Assembly: GCF_902362185.1 (NCBI RefSeq)
Contig: NC_044509.1
Coordinates: 7,124,947 to 7,188,946 of the forward strand
Length of the DNA stretch: 64,000 nt
Direction: 5' to 3'
From: Chanos chanos
Taxonomy: Eukaryota > Chordata > Actinopteri > Gonorynchiformes > Chanidae
Positions 58,592 to 64,000 of this stretch are shown piece after piece (within the stretch, counting starts at the first letter, position 1; each line of letters begins with the position of its first letter). Under the pieces are notes generated by a model. The model did not search any database and was not told the DNA's origin. It worked only from the letters and a program-made list of their open reading frames with translations. The position numbers and the translations under genes were made by a program.

Positions 58592-61560
58592 CTTCCCCCA
58601 CCGTTCTCCCTCTGTAGCCCTTACAGCTGTGCAGTGCTACGGCTGTCCATCACTCTAATCCCGCAGGAAAATAAATGCAAGAAAAATTCATTCTGTGTGA
58701 GGAATTGAGGCAGTCCAAATGCCGATGTCCTAATGCGTGATGTGCTTTACGTCACATTGATTGAAGTAAAGTTAAGGAGGAAAGGTAAAAAAAAAAAAAA
58801 GACGGATAAAGGTTCCTAGTACTTTATGTGTGTTGTTTGGTCTTTTTTTTTTTTTCATTCGTCGTCAGTCCAGTTAGAGAAGGAGGCTTTAAATGGAGCA
58901 AATAATGCTCAACAGCATTTGCCATTACAGCTGAAAAAAAAAATTGCTTTCCTTGGCATGCCACGTTCATAGTTTGGATGATGAAAGGCTAGTTTCGCCG
59001 CGTGCCAAAGTCACTGTGTGAGAGCAGGAGGCGCGGGGAGGCGCTGGGGGCTTCTCCTGCACTCCGGGCTAATGGTTAAAAAGGGAATATTCATAATCAT
59101 TGTGTCATGCAGTCACAGACAAGCCCTGACCACTGAGGGGCCATTGTTCTGCTGCACCAGGTTAATGGAGCCTGCAAGCACACAAACATTTTGTACTTGG
59201 AAGAGTTAGGTCTCCTGTTTTTTGATTTTTTTTTGATAATTATTTGAATAATGAACAATTTGTATCTAGATTTTTGAGGTAACATGGACTTAAGTGAAAA
59301 AGAAAATCTTGATTTTATGGGTAATATGAGAAATAGAAAAAACACACAATAGTTAGTTTAAACATGGTGGTGCTCTAATGATATCATTGGGAGCTGATTT
59401 CCAAATGGAATTTGAAAAAAAAGGAAGTTTGCCCAAGAGGCGAACAGGACATTTATCGTACCTTTTTCTGAAAAATTGTTTTCTGTATTAAAATATATTT
59501 TAAAGTATATTTAACTAACATATTATGTGATCTTAAGTAGTTTTTTTGCTTTGTACCTTTTTGTCTGATATCGTGGCCAGTGGATTGTGTTACATTTTAT
59601 CATTACAAATATTAGATTTCAATACTGGTTCCACCTACACATCACCTTTCATCTCTTTAATTACCATTACCTGTGACATGCTGACTGAGGATGCATATAG
59701 TAATCAACTTCTGTATCTTCTTTCTGTCAGCTCTGGTATGGTTTTCAGATTATTCTAGATCAAATTCCGGACGTTTTTTTGTTTAACTTGTTATGACAAA
59801 CCCGCCATCCAAACATGTCTCATTTCTCTGAAAGCCGTCAAAGTGCAAGCCTTTCCATGGCCATCGCGTTTTGACCGTTCACTTTAACGAGGCCTTTGGG
59901 AGTTTTATGCGTAACTAAGATAATGACTGTGCCTCCGTTTATGGAAAAGCTCCTCCCAGTTCTAATACCTACATTTGTAATTTTGACTGATTACACTTCT
60001 AGTTGTGGTTTCTCTTTCTTTCTTTTTTTTCTCCCTCCATTCAGTGTGCGAAAAGAATAGTTCCTTTCATGGCAAACTGAGAGAGACTTGAGGTAGAATA
60101 CATGGAAAACACTCCTTAAAACAGCTCTCAGCCAAAACAAAAACAGAGGCCAAAAAGAATCTCATTTCATTTACACCAGCAGGAAATTGACCCGTCAGTG
60201 TTTAACCAAAAAAAGAAAAAAAAAGAGAAAGAAAGAAAGAAAGAGTGAAAGAAAGAAAGAAAAAAAAAAGGCAGGAAACCGATCCTGCATTTTGTGGGAA
60301 CTTTGACGAGTGGGATAGTTTTCCTAGTGCCCGGCAGCAGGAGGAGATAGGGACCAATGAATGCCACTTAAGCAGCATGAGGACGCTTCTCCTCTTCTCC
60401 TGCTTTGCATGATAATTGGGGGGGGGGGGTGTAAGGTGGGAGACGAGGAGCAGGTGTCTCTCTCGTCACCTCCGACCCCGGGGTTTGGCCGTCTGGCCGG
60501 GCTGTAAGAGCGGGAGAAAAAAAACCCTGTCTGGCCCTCTCGCAGACATGAATCTGAACCTGAAAACCCAGTGTGAAAGTCTCACATAGAAATTACACCC
60601 TTACCGCCTCCCAGTAAAGACAAGGAAAATGTGTAAGGACTCCAGTGCGGTATGTATGGAAAGTCTGAAAATGTTCTGAATGCTGAATTTTTCTTTCTCT
60701 GGAAATTGTAGGGCGTAGAATGTGTTCAAATCTTTATTTACCTTAAATTTGCAGTGATTGCTAAATATCTGTTGTTGTTTTTTTTTCTTTCTAACATATC
60801 TCTAAATATTTTTTTTATAGGTGAGTTTAATCAAATGAATTTAAAAGTAATTGCAAACCTAGTTTAATTCATACATTTTGGTATTAATACGGGGTAGGTA
60901 TTCTATAGAGAGTAATGATATAAGTTGTGAGATTCTGCTCATTATCTGACCACTAGATGGGAACAGTTGGCCTCTAAGCCCTGGGGTGCTCTGCTCTGAG
61001 CAACTCAGCCAACTGCTAATTTGCTTCAGAGGGTGCAAATATAAGGATATCAGCAAATTGATCTGTTACGATTAAATAGCAAAGGCCATTTTTATTTCTT
61101 GGTCTTAAACAGTGTAGTGGTCAATAGCACTTTTTGCAGTTGCAATTAAGAAGGATTACTCATGCACAGTTTTCCAGGAGACCTCGTTAGAGGGAGATTT
61201 AACAAGATCTTATGAACCTAAAATTGACTGTATTTACCCTTCCTATTTGAAGCCTGAACCCTGAACAACTCCCAGTAGGCCTACATGATTCGTCCATGAA
61301 TAAATTCTTTGCGTTCGATACAGACTCAGCTGAACGCACGGGTGGTATTTACAATACAATGTCATTTTATAATTAAAAGTACCGGTTTAATTTTTTCACC
61401 TTAATGTAAAAATGCGGACATTCTCTACACCACCGGTAAGATCTTGGTAGACTATTTCTGGCACACGAGGGGCACATATTGGCAAAAGCATGAAAGCACA
61501 CCTGCAAATGGCAACTCAGAGTGTAAACTGCTGTGTATGTATGAGTAGCACTGAATCTGA

Positions 61561-61597
61561 GGCGGGGCTAGACGACTCGTCACATAGCGCCCGCCCC
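61561..61597. promoter_or_regulatory. GC-box pair, candidate fzd9 promoter
   Basis: GGCGGGGCT at the left and GCGCCCGCCCC at the right are Sp1-type boxes in opposite orientation, 660-700 bases before the fzd9 ATG, in an otherwise AT-rich flank. Confidence 0.45.
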
Positions 61598-62262
61598 GAG
61601 AGAGAATATCAGAATGAGAAAGCTTGTGTTCTCCTGCGCGAGACTGGGAGAGGGCAGCGTATCGCTGAGCATTCGAAGAGTGTCAAACATTTCTACAGCA
61701 CGTAATGCACGGTGTTAGCGCGGAGAAAAAAGTACACTTCAACATGTCACCACAAATCGCAGAAAACATGGATCTTAGTGGAAGTTTAGGCCTACTCTGA
61801 AGCACTTTCAACAGCATGGTGGCAGATTTTTAACGCGAGTTTTACCGGTGCTCAAGTTGTCATCCTGCATAACGTGTTCTGCACGCCGTTAACGTGGTAG
61901 CTTCCAGATGTTGTTTTGGTCGAGCTGACACCTACCTAATTTGCTTCGTGGGAATTAATTTTGAAGTGTGTAACAGCACCGTTCTGGATTTTATCAACGT
62001 GATGCCAGCGGACTTTTCTCAAGACATAAAGATGAACATCGCAACAGGAGTAAACTTTAGCCCTACTTCTCGGACAACGAACAATCACCCTCCCTTTCCT
62101 CAAAACTATCGTTGAAAACGGTGTGTTTTTGTACTCAGCCAGACAAAAGAATAACATCCACTTCTGGTAAATATCAAATTTTCAGACATACGAAACCATT
62201 TTATGTTAGATTAAAATTTGTAACTGCGGTATTCTGAAGTTTTTAAATAAATTGCGACGACC

Positions 62263-64000
62263 ATGAAGGCTTTTCACACCAGCGTTGTGATTTTTCTCTG
62301 GGCTAAACTTGTAATTGCTGTGCTTACTTTGGAGATTGGAGCATACGATATTGAACGGGGCAGACCAGCAAAATGTGAACCCATTACCATACCTATGTGT
62401 CAGGGAATAGGCTACAACATGACAAGGATGCCCAACTTCATGAAGTATGAGAGTCAGGATGAGGCAGGAATTAAACTGAATGAATTTGCTCCTTTGGTGG
62501 AGTACGGATGTCACGTGCACCTGCGTTTCTTCCTCTGTTCGCTTTACGTCCCTATGTGCACTGACCAAGTGTCCACCACGATCCCGGCATGCCGTCCGAT
62601 GTGCGAGCAGGCCAGGCAGAAATGCTCGCCTATCATGGAAAAATTCAGCTTTGGCTGGCCTGACTCATTAGATTGCTCCAAGTTGCCAACCAAGAATGAT
62701 CCCAATTCCCTTTGTATGGAAGCACCAGAGAATGACACTAAGCCAGAGACCAAGAAGGGAGAAGGTATGCTTCCAGTACCGCCCAGGCCGAGGCAGCCAA
62801 GCTCTGGGACTGGACACTCTTCGAGCGGTGCGGAGCCTTGCGAGAACCAAGAGAAGTTCCAGTACGTGGAGAAAAGCGAGTCGTGCGCGCCGCGATGCTC
62901 CTCTAATGTGGACGTCTACTGGTCCAGACAGGACAAAGACTTTGCTTTCATATGGATGGCGGTTTGGTCTACTCTTTGCTTTATATCCACCGCTTTCACT
63001 GTGCTCACCTTCTTACTGGATCCCCAGCGTTTCCAGTATCCGGAGCGACCCATCATCTTCCTCTCCATGTGCTACAACGTCTACTCCGTGGCCTTCATCA
63101 TCAGGTCCGTCGCGGGCGCCGAAAACATCGCCTGTGACCGCGAAAACGGGGAACTTTACATTATCCAAGAGGGCTTGGAGAGCACGGGCTGCACCATTGT
63201 CTTTCTCATCCTGTACTACTTTGGCATGGCCAGCTCCATCTGGTGGGTAATCCTCACCCTGACGTGGTTTCTGGCAGCAGGTAGGAAATGGGGGCACGAG
63301 GCGATTGAAGCGCACAGTAGCTACTTTCACATGGCTGCGTGGGGTATTCCTGCAATGAAGACCATCATCATCCTCACCATGCGTAAAGTGGCCGGGGATG
63401 AACTGACCGGCTTGTGTTACGTGGGCAGTATGGACGTCAACGCTCTCACTGGATTTGTCCTCATTCCCCTGTCGTGCTATCTAATCATTGGTACTTCTTT
63501 CATCCTGACCGGATTCGTCGCTTTGTTTCACATACGTAAGATCATGAAAACGGGAGGCACCAACACGGAAAAACTGGAAAAACTCATGGTGAAGATCGGG
63601 GTTTTTTCCATCCTCTACACTGTTCCCGCCACGTGTGTTATCATTTGTTATTTCTATGAGAGACTTAATATGGATTACTGGAAGTTCAGGGCGTTGGAGA
63701 GCAAGTGTGCGTCTTTTCCCGGACGAAGGAACGAAGACTGCTCCCTGGACACCTCAGTGCCCACTATGGCAGTGTTTATGCTGAAAATATTCATGTCCCT
63801 AGTGGTGGGCATCACCAGTGGTGTGTGGGTGTGGAGCTCAAAGACTCTACAGACTTGGCAAAGCCTTTGTAACAGGAAGTTAGCTGGACGGACGAACCGA
63901 AAGCCGTGCTCTAATATCAGCTGCAGTGGACCTCACTGTCATTACAAGGCACCCACAGTTGCACTTCACATGACTAAAACAGACCCTTACTCAGATAGTC
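62263..64000 (+). CDS. fzd9: Frizzled-9 Wnt receptor, cut a few codons before its stop by the window edge
   Basis: A single uninterrupted exon; 579 codons are visible. The N-terminus is a signal peptide, followed by the frizzled cysteine-rich domain (about residues 33-155): CEPITIPMCQGIGYNMTRMPN, GCHVHLRFFLCSLYVPMC, IPACRPMCEQARQKC. After a variable linker come seven membrane spans, with ERPIIFLSMCYNVYS, YYFGMASSIWWV and KIGVFSILYTVPATC as marks. The tail carries KTLQTW, the KTxxxW motif that binds Dishevelled PDZ. It ends in the window at HMTKTDPYSDS, close to the family's terminal MTKTDP...NPTH. Features such as GMLPVPPRP, EKFQYVEKS and the HYKAPTV tail separate FZD9 from FZD10. Wnt ligands bind the CRD at the plasma membrane. 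Confidence 0.98.
   Translation, partial: MKAFHTSVVIFLWAKLVIAVLTLEIGAYDIERGRPAKCEPITIPMCQGIGYNMTRMPNFMKYESQDEAGIKLNEFAPLVEYGCHVHLRFFLCSLYVPMCTDQVSTTIPACRPMCEQARQKCSPIMEKFSFGWPDSLDCSKLPTKNDPNSLCMEAPENDTKPETKKGEGMLPVPPRPRQPSSGTGHSSSGAEPCENQEKFQYVEKSESCAPRCSSNVDVYWSRQDKDFAFIWMAVWSTLCFISTAFTVLTFLLDPQRFQYPERPIIFLSMCYNVYSVAFIIRSVAGAENIACDRENGELYIIQEGLESTGCTIVFLILYYFGMASSIWWVILTLTWFLAAGRKWGHEAIEAHSSYFHMAAWGIPAMKTIIILTMRKVAGDELTGLCYVGSMDVNALTGFVLIPLSCYLIIGTSFILTGFVALFHIRKIMKTGGTNTEKLEKLMVKIGVFSILYTVPATCVIICYFYERLNMDYWKFRALESKCASFPGRRNEDCSLDTSVPTMAVFMLKIFMSLVVGITSGVWVWSSKTLQTWQSLCNRKLAGRTNRKPCSNISCSGPHCHYKAPTVALHMTKTDPYSDS

Larger units (their letters stand above)
48536..62262. other. 13.7 kb gene-free interval upstream of fzd9
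   Basis: No exon with recognisable homology on either strand. It contains microsatellites ((CA)n near 49598-49626 and 53709-53734, (CT)n at 51847-51878 and 58544-58587, AAAG-rich 60220-60262), poly-C runs (53209-53231) and a decayed Tc1-like element. Several blocks of balanced composition with homeodomain, octamer, E-box or SOX words may be regulatory; these are listed as findings. Confidence 0.6.

Noticed and set aside
1-64000. CRISPR arrays, operons, rRNA genes, retroviral or other viral fossils
   Set aside because: None seen; gene structure is eukaryotic, and direct repeats are microsatellites or transposon parts.

Overview
The window is vertebrate nuclear DNA from a ray-finned (teleost) fish. 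Genes are split by GT-AG introns, intergenic DNA is full of microsatellites, and fish-type LINE L2, SINE, hAT-like and Tc1-like repeats are present. A fish-specific interferon-induced gene (gig2 type) is also present. I make no species call. Thirteen protein-coding genes can be modelled. For twelve, the whole coding sequence closes in frame across all exons; fzd9 is also one open frame but is cut by the right edge, and fdxacb1 is cut by the left edge.

Layout. 1-2230 (-): fdxacb1, 3' part missing. 4013-4684 (+): gig2-like PARP-fold gene with an ISRE just upstream. 4940-5660: LINE L2 3' fragment. 7786-9462 (-) ufc1 and 10441-13585 (+) tomm40l are head to head, with a palindromic CRE beside the ufc1 start. 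17303-20142 (+): class II cytokine receptor, best read as il10ra. 21837-26955 (-): BICD-like dynein adaptor (bicdl2 type), with a SINE nested in an hAT-like element in one intron. 29780-30905 (+): mia. 31894-32669 (+): cfap68 (C11orf1). 35317-37656 (-) cryab and 39063-40836 (+) hspb2 form the conserved head-to-head small heat-shock pair. 41670-43529 (+): C11orf52 homologue. 44956-48535 (+): fkbp6. 48536-62262: a 13.7 kb gene-free stretch. 62263-64000 (+): fzd9, cut a few codons before its expected stop.

Context. fdxacb1, cfap68, cryab, hspb2 and c11orf52 match the human 11q23 block. ufc1 and tomm40l are both 1q23 genes in human, mia is a 19q13 gene, and fkbp6-fzd9 is the start of the human 7q11.23 (Williams region) order. 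The window therefore joins several ancestral blocks. About 30 kb carrying six genes separates fdxacb1 from cfap68, which are neighbours in human. The genes do not form one pathway. The functional pairings visible are the cryab/hspb2 chaperone pair, the ufc1/tomm40l shared promoter region, and two immune genes (gig2, il10ra) within 16 kb. No viral fossil, CRISPR array, rRNA or confident tRNA gene was seen.
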